Assembly: GCF_030848475.1 (NCBI RefSeq)
Contig: NZ_JAVDDS010000023.1
Coordinates: 1-60,031 of the forward strand
DNA from: Herbivorax alkaliphila
GTDB lineage: Bacteria; Bacillota; Clostridia; Acetivibrionales; Acetivibrionaceae
Direction: 5' to 3'
Length of the DNA stretch: 60,031 nt
Shown here: positions 18,479-27,836 of the stretch, in pieces
How positions within the stretch are numbered: the stretch's first letter is position 1
Layout of the letters: every line of letters starts with the position of its first letter
The notes under the pieces: generated by a model
What the model saw: only the letters and a program-made list of their open reading frames with translations
The model's database searches: none
What the model was told of the DNA's origin: nothing
Position numbers and translations under genes: made by a program

Positions 18479-19516
18479 ATGAGATATTTAGTTACAGGTG
18501 GGGCAGGTTTTTTAGGAATAAATCTTATTCGATTTTTAGTTGATAAAGGACATGATGTTACGTCACTTGATATAATGGATTTTGATTATGAGGACATGAA
18601 AGATAAAATAAGAATAGTCAAAGGTGATGTTAGGGATAAAAAGGCAGTTGAAAATTCTTTAAAGAACGTGGATATAGTAGTTCATGGAGCAGCTGCATTA
18701 CCCCTATATTCAAAAGAAGATATATTTTCAACAGATGTAGATGGGACAGAAATGGTTTTATCTGAATCATTAAAAAGGGGTATTAAAAGAGCAATATTTG
18801 TTTCTTCTACTGCTGTTTATGGAGTTCCAGACCATCATCCATTAGTGGAAGAGGATAAATTGATTGGAGTTGGGCCTTATGGGGAAGCAAAAATAGAAGC
18901 GGAAAAGGTTTGTGAAAAATATAGAAAAAAGGGCATGTGTGTTCCTATTGTAAGACCAAAATCTTTTATTGGACCAGAAAGATTAGGTGTATTTGCCTTA
19001 TTTTATGATTGGGCAAGCAGTGGAAAGAATTTTCCTATGATAGGAAGTGGTAAAAACAGATATCAACTTTTAGATGTTGAAGATTTGTGTAATGCTATTT
19101 ATTTAACGGCAACTTTAGATTTAAAAAAAGTAAATGATACTTTTAATATAGGTGCTGAAGAATTTACTACAATGAAGGAAGATTATCAGGCAGTTTTAGA
19201 TAAAGCTGGATTTGGTAAAAAGATAATTGGATTTCCTGCAAAACCTGTAATCTTAGGATTGAAATTTTTAGAACTTTTGAAAATTTCTCCTTTATATGCA
19301 TGGGTCTATGAGACAGCTAGCAAAGATTCCTTTGTTTCAATTGATAAGGCTAAAGAAATTTTAGGATACAAGCCAAAGCACTCAAATAAAGATGCTCTTT
19401 TAAGAAACTACCAGTGGTATCTAGATAATGTAGACAGTTTTAAAGATGAATCGGGGGTTAGTCATAGAGTTCCTTGGAAGCAAGGTTTCTTAGGAATTGT
19501 GAAATGGTTTTTTTAA
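18479..19516 (+). CDS. NAD-dependent epimerase/dehydratase (extended SDR)
   Basis: A 345-residue extended short-chain dehydrogenase: TGGAGFLGINL near residue 6 is the GxxGxxG NAD-binding motif, VSSTAVYG holds the catalytic Ser/Thr, and GPYGEAK gives the YxxxK pair near residue 140. Related proteins act on nucleotide-sugars or steroid-like 3-hydroxy substrates; the sequence does not decide which. AGAGGAGA sets the start at ATG 18479. Its only downstream terminator-like sequence is the first copy of the 102-bp repeat about 90 bp beyond the stop. Confidence 0.78.
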   Translation: MRYLVTGGAGFLGINLIRFLVDKGHDVTSLDIMDFDYEDMKDKIRIVKGDVRDKKAVENSLKNVDIVVHGAAALPLYSKEDIFSTDVDGTEMVLSESLKRGIKRAIFVSSTAVYGVPDHHPLVEEDKLIGVGPYGEAKIEAEKVCEKYRKKGMCVPIVRPKSFIGPERLGVFALFYDWASSGKNFPMIGSGKNRYQLLDVEDLCNAIYLTATLDLKKVNDTFNIGAEEFTTMKEDYQAVLDKAGFGKKIIGFPAKPVILGLKFLELLKISPLYAWVYETASKDSFVSIDKAKEILGYKPKHSNKDALLRNYQWYLDNVDSFKDESGVSHRVPWKQGFLGIVKWFF

Positions 19517-19603
19517 GTTTTAGGTGTTAAAGGTAAATTTAATACCTAAATATTATTAACTATTATTTAAAAGTTATAGTTCATATATTTAGTTTTATCT
19601 ATC

Positions 19604-19705
19604 ACAAATGAATTTAAAAGTAAAACTGCCATTATATAAGATGGTGGTTTTGTATATAAGACAAAAAACTCCACTCTCAAAAAGGTTGGAGTTTTTTATT
19701 TTTAA
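19604..19705. repeat. 102-bp direct repeat, copy A
   Basis: Identical at 97 of 102 positions to 22296-22397; all five differences are transitions. It folds into two hairpins: AAAACTGCCA with TGGTGGTTTT (two wobbles here), and AAAACTCCA with TGGAGTTTT followed by a T-run, the latter terminator-like. The rest of the 506-bp gap before the amidase gene is AT-rich with a (TA)n run near 19970-19985 and no gene. Confidence 0.85.
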
Positions 19706-20022
19706 TAAATATGTAGCATAATAGATTATTTTTTGACATACCTATAATTTTTTTAATCTCGGAAATACACGTGAGTGTGTAAAAGATTCCAAAATTCTAT
19801 CTTTATTTATACTGTAAAACTCCCATAGTTTACACTGTAACTTGTAATTATATGCAAATAAAGATATAATTATTATTGACATAAAAAATTCCTTGATAAG
19901 GATTTAAACTTATAGAAACACTTATTTTTTTAAAAGTTGACTTTTTAAGTTTTTTATGATAAATTTTAAATATATATATATATATGCATTTAAATAAAAT
20001 TAATAAAAGGAGAGTAAAAAAC

Positions 20023-21345
20023 ATGAATTATTACAAAAAAAATGTATTTCTAGCGGTTGTATTAGTAACTATTATTGCATTGCTTACACTTGGCAATGCT
20101 AGTGGTAAAGCAGGAGATTTAACAAATACTAGCAATCAAAATCAAGATACCGAATATGAAATTAAAAGTGTATTGAATAAGTATTTTGATAGGTACTTTA
20201 ATGAGTTTAAGACACTTGAACTATATGATTTTAGCGACATTCTTCAAGATACAAAGAGTACATACCTATACAGAAGTATTCAGGAATACGATTTAGAAGT
20301 AAGTAAAGTATTTGAGACTCAATATAAAAGCTATGATTTTGAAATTGTTTATAAGGATATTAATATTAATAAAAATTTTGCTAATGTTGAGTTGCTAATT
20401 AATCTAGATTATGAGTATGTAAATGCCGATGGAAACAAGTCTTATATTCGCAATATGGGTTATACTTTTACATTAGAAAACCTAGATGATAAGTGGATGA
20501 TAACAGAAATTAATTCTGAATTTTATGAATTTGAACATTTTAAAAATAGAGTTGTAGAAATTAGTAAGTCAAATAATGATAAACTTGACTCTGATATTAT
20601 ATCAAAAGTAAAAAAGGAAAAGATATCTGACATTTATGTAATGAAAGAAGTCTTAGAAAAAGCAAAAAAAGCCGATGATTATATTGAAATTTCAAATAAC
20701 CAAGAGTTTAATAATCAAGATTTTGGTATATTGTCGACTTCATACACTTACACCCCTAGTCTCGGTAGACAGTATGCCCAATTATATGCTGAAGATAGAG
20801 ATGGCTCTTTATTTTATGTTGCTGGGACTGGTGGCAACTGTACTAATTTTGTTTCTCAATGTGTTTGGGCAGCATATGGAGGAGGAAGCTATCCATGGAA
20901 TAACCAGCAAACTAGCTCAGATATAGTAAATAGAGTTAGAATGGTAAACAGTGTATGGCAAGCAGGATTGAAGGGTGGTGGTGGTTTCCCAGCATGGGAA
21001 AACGCCGAGAGTTTTTGGAATTACACAACAAGTTCTAAAACAGTAGGTCCTAATGGTACAGGATATAATAATAATCGTGCTTACTTCAACTTGGCATCAA
21101 CATCTTTTAGTGTAGGTGATGTTATACAAGCTAGAAACAACCTACTTTCAACAATCTATGGTCATTCCATGTATGTGACTCTTACTCTAACTCCTTCACA
21201 CGGAAGTGATTATTCACGTATTTATGTAAGCCAAAATTCTGATGACGTATATAATAGAGCTTTAACTGATGTAATCTCGAGTTATGGAAATCAAAATTGT
21301 TTTATAAGACTTATTAAATTTAGTACTGCAAACTTCAACAGTTAA
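20023..21345 (+). CDS. Secreted protein with C-terminal putative amidase domain
   Basis: A 440-residue exported protein: signal peptide about 1-30 (KKNVFLAVVLVTIIALLTLG), a central helical region of about 200 residues that includes a SnoaL/NTF2-like beta segment, and a C-terminal domain beginning YTPSLGRQYAQLYA. That domain carries GGNCTNFVSQCVWAAYGGG, the hallmark of the putative amidase (Amidase_6) family of cysteine hydrolases, with Cys near residue 270 and a later His in YGHSMYVT. Probable role is cutting peptides or cell-wall material outside the cell. AAAGGAGAG places the start at ATG 20023. It forms a two-gene cassette with the following lipoprotein between long direct repeats. Confidence 0.78.
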   Translation: MNYYKKNVFLAVVLVTIIALLTLGNASGKAGDLTNTSNQNQDTEYEIKSVLNKYFDRYFNEFKTLELYDFSDILQDTKSTYLYRSIQEYDLEVSKVFETQYKSYDFEIVYKDININKNFANVELLINLDYEYVNADGNKSYIRNMGYTFTLENLDDKWMITEINSEFYEFEHFKNRVVEISKSNNDKLDSDIISKVKKEKISDIYVMKEVLEKAKKADDYIEISNNQEFNNQDFGILSTSYTYTPSLGRQYAQLYAEDRDGSLFYVAGTGGNCTNFVSQCVWAAYGGGSYPWNNQQTSSDIVNRVRMVNSVWQAGLKGGGGFPAWENAESFWNYTTSSKTVGPNGTGYNNNRAYFNLASTSFSVGDVIQARNNLLSTIYGHSMYVTLTLTPSHGSDYSRIYVSQNSDDVYNRALTDVISSYGNQNCFIRLIKFSTANFNS

Positions 21346-21353
21346 TTATAAAA

Positions 21354-21398
21354 AATACACTAAAAGCAAGTTGAAACTTAACCTGCTTTTAGTGTATT
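21354..21398 (+). terminator. Long hairpin between amidase and lipoprotein genes
   Basis: AATACACTAAAAGCA and TGCTTTTAGTGTATT form a 15-bp stem around a 15-base loop with AT-rich flanks. It is likely a bidirectional terminator, or a processing site if the two genes are co-transcribed. Confidence 0.7.
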
Positions 21399-21440
21399 AA
21401 ATAAATTATAATTAAAGTATAAAATGGGAGGACGAAATTT

Positions 21441-22190
21441 ATGAAAAAAATCATATTAATCTGTATGATTGTAACAGTTATTCTATTAGCTGGCTGTGGT
21501 GGAGCTGGCATAATTGAGGGTGATGACAAATCTCAGGATAATATTTCTGGTCAAAGTACAGTTGAACAAGAAATTAAAGATGCAGTAATGGACTATTACA
21601 AACGAAAGTTGGGTTACGGAGAAGAATACGAGACAACTCAAAGAGATAATTATATAATTATGAGTCATCTCAAATCTGAAGTTGTGAGGGAATTTGAAAT
21701 AACCATTTATAAAACAAAGCCATTTGGGGATAAATATCTTGTTCTTGCTGGATGTCATGACGGAGACGGGCATCCTCCAAGTGAATTACTTTTATTACAA
21801 AAAACTGATGATAAGTATACTGTTTCAAAGGAGGCATTTGGGGATATTCCAATAAGTATGGCATTTACTATTAATAGTGTAGTCTATGAAAATAACACAA
21901 TTTTGTTTAGCGTACTTAGAGATAGAACGTGGTTGGTAGAACCAGATGAATCAAAAGAAGTTTCTTTTGATTATATTATAACTGAATTTGAAAATGGAGA
22001 ATCCATAAAAGAAATAGTTACTGGTGATAGGGCCTATATAATCATATTAGAGGGTATTTCAGATGTAAAAGACATGAATTTATTTAATAGTGAAGGAAAA
22101 CTTCAAACCTCATTAGAAGACCTTGTTAAATATGGTAGTATGGGTCGGGATTCAGAGTTTAGTAGCGTAGAGAAATTCTATAAAGATTAA
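21441..22190 (+). CDS. Putative lipoprotein of unknown function
   Basis: A 249-residue protein with a strong signal (KKIILICMIVTVILLAGCGG; lipobox LAGC, Cys 19). The mature part has an early helical segment and then beta-rich sequence; no known domain is recognised. GGGAGGA precedes the start. It follows the amidase-domain gene after a hairpin and lies inside the same repeat-bracketed cassette, so an envelope function linked to the amidase is possible, but this is inference. Confidence 0.68.
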   Translation: MKKIILICMIVTVILLAGCGGAGIIEGDDKSQDNISGQSTVEQEIKDAVMDYYKRKLGYGEEYETTQRDNYIIMSHLKSEVVREFEITIYKTKPFGDKYLVLAGCHDGDGHPPSELLLLQKTDDKYTVSKEAFGDIPISMAFTINSVVYENNTILFSVLRDRTWLVEPDESKEVSFDYIITEFENGESIKEIVTGDRAYIIILEGISDVKDMNLFNSEGKLQTSLEDLVKYGSMGRDSEFSSVEKFYKD

Positions 22191-22295
22191 ATGGCAAAAA
22201 ACATCATATGATATCGCTTAAGTTTAGTAGTGTATTATTTAAAACTATAAAATTAGTTTAGCTAAATATAGAGGCTTGTAAAACAAGATTTTATT

Positions 22296-22397
22296 ACAAA
22301 TAAATTTAAAAGTAAAACTGCCATTATATAAGATGGCAGTTTTGTATATAAGACAAAAAACTCCGCTCTCAAAAAGGCTGGAGTTTTTTATTTTTAA
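22296..22397. repeat. 102-bp direct repeat, copy B
   Basis: Second copy of the 19604-19705 element, 2692 bp away, same orientation. In this copy the first hairpin is perfectly paired (AAAACTGCCA/TGGCAGTTTT). The second hairpin with its T-run could terminate the lipoprotein gene. Confidence 0.85.
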
Positions 22398-22457
22398 ATC
22401 TTGTAACGAAGTGAAAGACTTAAAAATAAAATTTCTCCAATGTCTTAGAGTTTTTTA

Positions 22458-22506
22458 TTTAACATAGATTTAACATTCATTTAACTCAATTTAACAAAGA
22501 TATAAT
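22458..22506 (+). promoter_or_regulatory. Pho promoter of pstS
   Basis: Four heptamers TTTAACA, TTTAACA, TTTAACT, TTTAACA at 22458, 22469, 22480 and 22490 give 11, 11 and 10 bp spacing, as expected for PhoP direct-repeat binding sites. A TATAAT at 22501-22506 follows, with no usual -35 element. This is the best Pho promoter in the window and the reference for the others. Confidence 0.88.
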
Positions 22507-22567
22507 AATCCTTTAATCTTGAGAGTTTAGTATTTAAAGTGTAAATATTATTAGAGGAGGATATTAA

Positions 22568-23461
22568 ATGAACAAGATTTTTAAAAAATTAGCACTAACG
22601 GTTATTATAGCTTTAGGATTAGGAAGTGTTTTCACAGGTTGTGGAGCAAATGAGGATGATTCAAAAATTAATGAACAAGCAACTCCTAAGCCAGCAGCAG
22701 AAAATGTGGAGGATTTAGATGAAGAACCAAAATTAAGTGGACATATAAGTATAGTTGGCTCAACTTCTGTCCAACCATTGGCACAGCTATTAGCTGATGC
22801 TTTTACAGACATAGAAACTGAAGTTGTAATAGATGTGCAGGGTGTTGGTTCATCTGCTGGAATTAAAGCTGCAAATGATGAAAGTGCGGATATTGGTATG
22901 GCATCAAGAGAGTTAAAAGAGGAAGAGAAGGAATGGGGAATTACAGAAATCCCTATAGCTGTTGACGGAATAGCAGTAATATTAAATCCAAACAACTCAG
23001 TAACCGAGTTATCATTAGAACAAATAACACAAATATACAAAGGTGAAATAACAAATTGGAAAGACGTTGGTGGAGAAGACAAAGAAATAATTGTTGTTAG
23101 TCGTGAAGATGGATCAGGAACTAGGGGGGCATATGATGAGATAATAGGAATAAAAGGCGAACTTGTAGAAGATGCTTTAATCCAAGACGGAAATGGACCT
23201 GTAAGAGCAAAAGTAATGACTACTGAAGAGGCAATTGGATATATATCTTTAGGATATGTTGATGATAGTGTGAAAGTACTTAAGGTTGATGGGTTTGAGC
23301 CATCAGAAGAAAAAATTAAATCAGGGGATTACCCAGTTTCAAGAAGACTTTTAATGCTTACAAAAGGTGAAGTGGCTCCTGAGGTACAGGCTTATTTGGA
23401 TTTTATTTTCAGTCGTGAAGGAAATGAGATAGTATCTAAGGATTACATACCAATGGATTAG
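22568..23461 (+). CDS. pstS: Phosphate ABC transporter substrate-binding lipoprotein PstS
   Basis: A 297-residue periplasmic-binding-type lipoprotein (lipobox FTGC, Cys 25) with an acidic linker and then GHISIVGSTSVQPLAQLL, the phosphate-binding loop of PstS, followed by GVGSSAGIKA, IGMASREL and REDGSGTR, the other phosphate contacts. It delivers inorganic phosphate to PstCAB. First gene of pstSCAB-phoU-phoPR, driven by the Pho promoter at 22458-22506; GAGGAGG sets the start. A hairpin just after the stop probably keeps pstS expression above that of the permease genes. Confidence 0.95.
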   Translation: MNKIFKKLALTVIIALGLGSVFTGCGANEDDSKINEQATPKPAAENVEDLDEEPKLSGHISIVGSTSVQPLAQLLADAFTDIETEVVIDVQGVGSSAGIKAANDESADIGMASRELKEEEKEWGITEIPIAVDGIAVILNPNNSVTELSLEQITQIYKGEITNWKDVGGEDKEIIVVSREDGSGTRGAYDEIIGIKGELVEDALIQDGNGPVRAKVMTTEEAIGYISLGYVDDSVKVLKVDGFEPSEEKIKSGDYPVSRRLLMLTKGEVAPEVQAYLDFIFSREGNEIVSKDYIPMD

Positions 23462-23476
23462 TTTAATACTTTGCAT

Positions 23477-23512
23477 AAACTGTATATGGAGAATACTCTT
23501 CATATGCAGTTT
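23477..23512 (+). other. Intercistronic hairpin between pstS and pstC
   Basis: AAACTGTATATG pairs with CATATGCAGTTT (one wobble) around a 12-base loop, with only a short A-rich tail. Likely an mRNA stabiliser or partial terminator that sets a high PstS to PstC ratio. Confidence 0.65.
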
Positions 23513-23562
23513 AAAAGAACTATTTGTAAATATATGATTGAGAAAGTTGGTGTGTTATTGAG

Positions 23563-24501
23563 ATGAATTCAAAAATAATAACTAAAAGTTATAATACAGA
23601 AATCAAAGAAAAGGATAGTATATTAAGCAAATCAAAAGCAAAGAAAATGAGCAAAGATATATTTGAAAAATTAGTGGAGCACATATTTCTTTTATGTGCC
23701 TGTATTTCTGTAATTTCTGTTGGTATAATTATTATTTATATATTTTCAAAAGGATCCCCAGCTATTTTTAAAATAGGATTTATTGATTTTTTATTTGGAA
23801 CAAAATGGGCTCCTTTACAAGGGGAGTTTGGAATATTTCCAATGATAATTGCTTCTCTTTTAGGAACTTTTGGTGCAATAATTGTAGGTGTAACAATAGG
23901 GCTATTTACAGCTATTTTTATGGCCGAGCTAGCGCCACCTTGGATGGCTAAGGTTTTTAGACCTTCTGTAGAATTATTAGCAGGAATACCGTCGGTTGTC
24001 TATGGTTTTTTCGGTTTGCTTGTAATAGTTCCAATGATTCATAAAGCTTTTGGAGGTGGAGGAAATAGCCTTTTAGCTGTAATAGTTATTCTTTCTATGA
24101 TGATTTTACCCACATTAATAAGTATATCAGAAGTATCTTTAAGGTCAGTTCCAAGAGAATACAAAGAAGGCTCATTGGCACTTGGTGCAAGTCATATACA
24201 GACAATATTTAAAGTTTTAATTCCAGCATCAAAATCAGGAATAATGGCTGCTATAGTCTTAGCAATAGGAAGAGCAATAGGTGAGACGATGGCAGTAATT
24301 CTTGTTGCAGGGAATTCACCTATTTTACCTTCTTCATTGACAAGTCCTGTTCGTACCTTAACTGCAAATATTGCAATTGAAATGGGATATGCTTCAGGCC
24401 TCCATGAAGATGCACTTTTTGCAACAGGTGTAATTTTGTTTGTTTTCATTTTAATTTTAAATATTGTTTTAAATACTGTAATAAAAAGGCGGGTGACTTA
24501 A
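23563..24501 (+). CDS. pstC: Phosphate ABC transporter permease PstC
   Basis: A 312-residue membrane protein with a roughly 40-residue charged cytoplasmic N-terminus and six membrane helices. The EAA-type coupling loop YKEGSLALGASHIQTIFKVL near residue 205 contacts the ATPase, and LLAGIPSVVYGFFGLL is typical of PstC. With PstA it forms the phosphate channel. The pstA start lies 6 bp after its stop, showing translational coupling. The N-terminal extension is longer than in many PstC proteins. Confidence 0.93.
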   Translation: MNSKIITKSYNTEIKEKDSILSKSKAKKMSKDIFEKLVEHIFLLCACISVISVGIIIIYIFSKGSPAIFKIGFIDFLFGTKWAPLQGEFGIFPMIIASLLGTFGAIIVGVTIGLFTAIFMAELAPPWMAKVFRPSVELLAGIPSVVYGFFGLLVIVPMIHKAFGGGGNSLLAVIVILSMMILPTLISISEVSLRSVPREYKEGSLALGASHIQTIFKVLIPASKSGIMAAIVLAIGRAIGETMAVILVAGNSPILPSSLTSPVRTLTANIAIEMGYASGLHEDALFATGVILFVFILILNIVLNTVIKRRVT

Positions 24502-24506
24502 GGTAA

Positions 24507-25334
24507 ATGAATAAAAAAGTATCAGACAAAATTTTATATACTGCAATATGTGCAGTATCATTTATAACAATAGCTATTTTATTTTGGATTGTGGGTTATG
24601 TAACTATGAAGGGCTTACCTAATATTAATTGGGGATTTTTGACTAGTGAATACAGAGGAGATAGTACGGGAATATTTCCAATGATGATTACAACAATTTA
24701 TATTATAGCACTATCTCTAGCTCTATCAGCTCCTATTGGAATTTTTTCAGCTATTTACCTTGTCGAATACTCAAAGCCTGGGAAAGTTGTTAATATTATT
24801 AAATTTTCAATAGAGACATTGGCAGGAATACCTTCAATAATATATGGGTTGTTTGGATATATGTTTTTTGTTATTGCATTGGGTTTTAAAATGTCATTGT
24901 TATCTGGAGCACTGACTCTTAGCATCATGGTATTGCCAACTATAATCAGAACAACAGAAGAAGCTTTAAAATCTGTTCCTAAATCTTATCGTGAGGGAAG
25001 TCTTGCATTAGGAGCCACTAAACTTACAACTATAATTAAAATTGTATTACCTTCTGCTATACCAGGAATTTTAGCATCTGTAATTTTAAGCATGGGGAGA
25101 ATAGTTGGGGAGACAGCAGCAGTTTATTTTACAGCAGGAATGGCTACGCGAATTCCTAAAATTATGGAATCAGGTAGAACATTATCTGTTCATTTATACA
25201 TGCTTGCCCACGAGGGAATTTCTTTTGAACAGGCTTTTGCTACAGCTACGGTATTACTAATTATTATTGCAACTTTAAATTTTGTTGCAGGCAAAATAGC
25301 TTCAAATATAAAGAGATTAACTACTGGGGCTTAA
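24507..25334 (+). CDS. pstA: Phosphate ABC transporter permease PstA
   Basis: A 275-residue six-helix permease with the PstA signatures LAGIPSIIYGLFGYMFF near residue 107 and the coupling loop YREGSLALGATKLTTIIKIV near 160. It is the second channel subunit of the phosphate importer. AAGG at 24501-24503 is close to the start and overlaps the end of pstC, consistent with coupled translation. Confidence 0.93.
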   Translation: MNKKVSDKILYTAICAVSFITIAILFWIVGYVTMKGLPNINWGFLTSEYRGDSTGIFPMMITTIYIIALSLALSAPIGIFSAIYLVEYSKPGKVVNIIKFSIETLAGIPSIIYGLFGYMFFVIALGFKMSLLSGALTLSIMVLPTIIRTTEEALKSVPKSYREGSLALGATKLTTIIKIVLPSAIPGILASVILSMGRIVGETAAVYFTAGMATRIPKIMESGRTLSVHLYMLAHEGISFEQAFATATVLLIIIATLNFVAGKIASNIKRLTTGA

Positions 25335-25426
25335 AATTTATTAGAGTAGAAAAATTGATTTAGCAGGAATTGTTAGTGACTTGCTTTCATTCAGTTTTGT
25401 GCTTCTAGAAAGGAATGATTCTTAAA

Positions 25427-26188
25427 ATGAAAAATAACAAGTGTAAAATTTGCACAAAAAATCTTAATTTACATTACGGGGATGTTCAAGCTTTAAAAAA
25501 TGTTTCTATTTCAATTGAAGAAAAAGAGGTAACAGCTTTTATTGGACCTTCAGGCTGTGGAAAATCTACTTTTTTAAAAACACTTAACCGAATGAATGAT
25601 TTGGTTGAAAATGTAAAAATATCCGGGCAGGTATATCTGGATAATTCAAATATATATGAAAAATGTGATATAGTAGAGCTTAGAAAGAGAGTAGGAATGG
25701 TATTTCAAAAGCCCAATCCTTTTCCGATGTCAATATATGATAACATTGCATATGGTCCTAAAGTACATGGAATTAGATCAAAAGCTAAACTGGATGATAT
25801 AGTTGAAAAGAGTTTAAAAAATGCAGCTCTATGGGACGAAGTAAAAGATAGATTAAAGCAAAATGCATTGGGGTTATCTGGAGGTCAGCAACAGAGACTT
25901 TGTATTGCAAGAGTTTTAGCAGTGGAGCCTGAAATAGTTCTTATGGATGAACCGACATCTGCATTAGATCCTCTTTCAACTTTAAAAATAGAAGACTTAA
26001 TTGGAGAGCTTAAAAAAAACTATACCATAATAATTGTGACACATAATATGCAGCAGGCAGGACGCATATCTGATAAAACAGCATTTTTCCTCTTAGGTGA
26101 AATTGTTGAATACAATTCTACAGAAAAGATTTTTAGTGTGCCAGAAGATAAGAGAACCGAAGACTATATTACAGGTAGATTTGGGTAG
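25427..26188 (+). CDS. pstB: Phosphate ABC transporter ATPase PstB
   Basis: A 253-residue ABC ATPase: Walker [10 protein letters not shown] near residue 40, the PstB-specific [19 protein letters not shown]-loop region, signature LSGGQQQR near 147, Walker [13 protein letters not shown] and the switch His in VTHNM. It powers phosphate import. The first ATG at 25415 sits directly on AAAGGA, so ATG 25427 is the more likely start. Confidence 0.94.
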   Translation: MKNNKCKICTKNLNLHYGDVQALKNVSISIEEKEVTAFIGPSGCGKSTFLKTLNRMNDLVENVKISGQVYLDNSNIYEKCDIVELRKRVGMVFQKPNPFPMSIYDNIAYGPKVHGIRSKAKLDDIVEKSLKNAALWDEVKDRLKQNALGLSGGQQQRLCIARVLAVEPEIVLMDEPTSALDPLSTLKIEDLIGELKKNYTIIIVTHNMQQAGRISDKTAFFLLGEIVEYNSTEKIFSVPEDKRTEDYITGRFG

Positions 26189-26293
26189 GAATTTATTGCA
26201 ATGATTCTAATAAAGGTTCTAAGCACTTATTAGTGATTGTTACAGATTACAAAAGTTATTATAATTTATAGTATAAAAGGAGCATGATTGTAT

Positions 26294-26992
26294 ATGACAA
26301 GGAATTATTTTGAAAAAGAACTGGAAGACCTACATATTGATATGATAAAAATGGGAAGCCTTGTTGAAGAATCAATAGAAAATACCATTGAGGCACTTAA
26401 AAATCAGGATGTAAGGTTTGCTAGGGATATTTTTGAAAGTGATGACATTATAGATGATTATGAGAAAAAGATAGAAAGACAGTGTCTTAATCTTATAGCG
26501 AGACAGCAGCCTTTGGCAAAAGATTTAAGAAGTATCAGTACTGCACTTAAAATTATAACCGATATGGAGAGAATTGGTGACCACTCTGCTGACATTGCAG
26601 AGATAACAATAAGAATGGCAGATGAAAAATATATTAAACCATTAATTGATATACCTAAAATGGCTAATTTAGCAAAACAAATGGTAAATAGAGCAATTGA
26701 TGCCTATATAAATGATGATTTGGATTTGGCAAAAAGAGTATGTGGCAGTGATGATGAGGTAGATGATTTATTTTATAAAATTATACTGGAGCTGATAAAT
26801 ATTATGAAAAGTGATGTATCTTCAGTTGAACAGGCAATTAACTTTATGTTTATAGCTAAATACCTTGAGAGAATGGCAGATCACGCAACAAATATTGCTG
26901 AATGGGTAGTTTACAATATTACTGGAGAGCATGAAAATCTTACAAGATATTATCATAAAGATGACAGAGTACGAAATCCTTTTGTGAAATAA
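26294..26992 (+). CDS. phoU: Phosphate signalling regulator PhoU
   Basis: A 232-residue helical protein made of two PhoU repeats, each with the metal-cluster pattern RIGDHSADIAE near residue 95 and RMADHATNIAEW near 195. PhoU links the state of the Pst transporter to the sensor kinase and restrains Pho activation when phosphate is ample. An in-frame TTG lies two codons upstream at 26288, so the start is uncertain by six bases. It lies between pstB and phoP, as common in Firmicutes. Confidence 0.94.
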   Translation: MTRNYFEKELEDLHIDMIKMGSLVEESIENTIEALKNQDVRFARDIFESDDIIDDYEKKIERQCLNLIARQQPLAKDLRSISTALKIITDMERIGDHSADIAEITIRMADEKYIKPLIDIPKMANLAKQMVNRAIDAYINDDLDLAKRVCGSDDEVDDLFYKIILELINIMKSDVSSVEQAINFMFIAKYLERMADHATNIAEWVVYNITGEHENLTRYYHKDDRVRNPFVK

Positions 26993-27123
26993 AGTATTGC
27001 CATGATGTTTATTCTATATTTTTATTCACATAAATGATGTTCACTTATATATTACAAATCTAATTTTAAATTATGTAGAAAATAATATATAATGAGAATA
27101 TAATTTTAATTTGGAGAGAGTGT

Positions 27124-27828
27124 ATGATTGAAAAAACTATATTTTTAGTAGAGGACGAAAAGCACATTCAAGAATTGGTAAAATTTAATTTAGAGGAAAA
27201 GGGATATAAGGTTAGTGTTTTTGAAAATGGAGAAGACCTCTTAAGTGAATGCAAAAATAAAGTCCCAGATCTTTTTATACTAGATGTAATGTTGCCAGGG
27301 ATAGATGGTTTTGAAATATGCAAAAAGTTGCGTCAAAATATTAAACTAGAAAAAATACCTGTTATAATGCTTACTGCTAAAAGTGATGAATTTGATAAGG
27401 TTTTTGGGTTAGAAATTGGTGCAGATGATTATATTACAAAACCTTTTAGCATAAGAGAGCTAGTAGCAAGGGTGAAAGCTATGTTTAGAAGGTCTGACAG
27501 CTGTGAAATCAGTGATGATGAAGTTGTAAAAGCAGGTAATATTACAATTGATTTTTCAAAGCGTGAAGTATCAAAAAATGGAGAGATTTTAGAGCTTTCT
27601 TATAAAGAATTTGAAATATTAAGGTTATTAATGATAAACAAGGGCAAAGTGTTGTCAAGAGAAATACTCTTAGAAAAAATATGGGGTTTTGATTATTTTG
27701 GCGAAACCAGAACGGTAGATGTACATATTAGATATTTGCGTCAAAAAATAGAAGATGATGATAACCAGCCTTTTTATATTGAGACTGTAAGAGGAATAGG
27801 TTATAGATTCACAGATAAAAAAGGATAA
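27124..27828 (+). CDS. phoP: Response regulator PhoP (PhoB/OmpR family)
   Basis: A 234-residue OmpR-family regulator: receiver domain with acidic pocket VEDEKH, phosphoacceptor Asp in LFILDVMLPGIDGFEI near residue 55 and Lys in YITKPFS near 105, then a winged-helix domain with TVDVHIRYLRQKIEDD and ETVRGIGYRF. Its place after phoU and before the PAS-containing kinase identifies it as PhoP/PhoB. It is the likely binder of the TTTAACA repeats found through the window. No Pho repeat was seen directly upstream of it. Confidence 0.92.
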   Translation: MIEKTIFLVEDEKHIQELVKFNLEEKGYKVSVFENGEDLLSECKNKVPDLFILDVMLPGIDGFEICKKLRQNIKLEKIPVIMLTAKSDEFDKVFGLEIGADDYITKPFSIRELVARVKAMFRRSDSCEISDDEVVKAGNITIDFSKREVSKNGEILELSYKEFEILRLLMINKGKVLSREILLEKIWGFDYFGETRTVDVHIRYLRQKIEDDDNQPFYIETVRGIGYRFTDKKG

Positions 27829-27836
27829 GTGATTAT

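Noticed and set aside
19604-19705. Idea that the 102-bp repeats are integron attC sites or insertion-sequence ends
   Set aside because: No integrase or transposase is present, the copies are direct, no target-site duplication was seen, and the stems look like terminators.
19969-19985. TA dinucleotide run before the amidase gene
   Set aside because: Short simple repeat typical of AT-rich intergenic DNA; no evidence of function beyond possible promoter melting.
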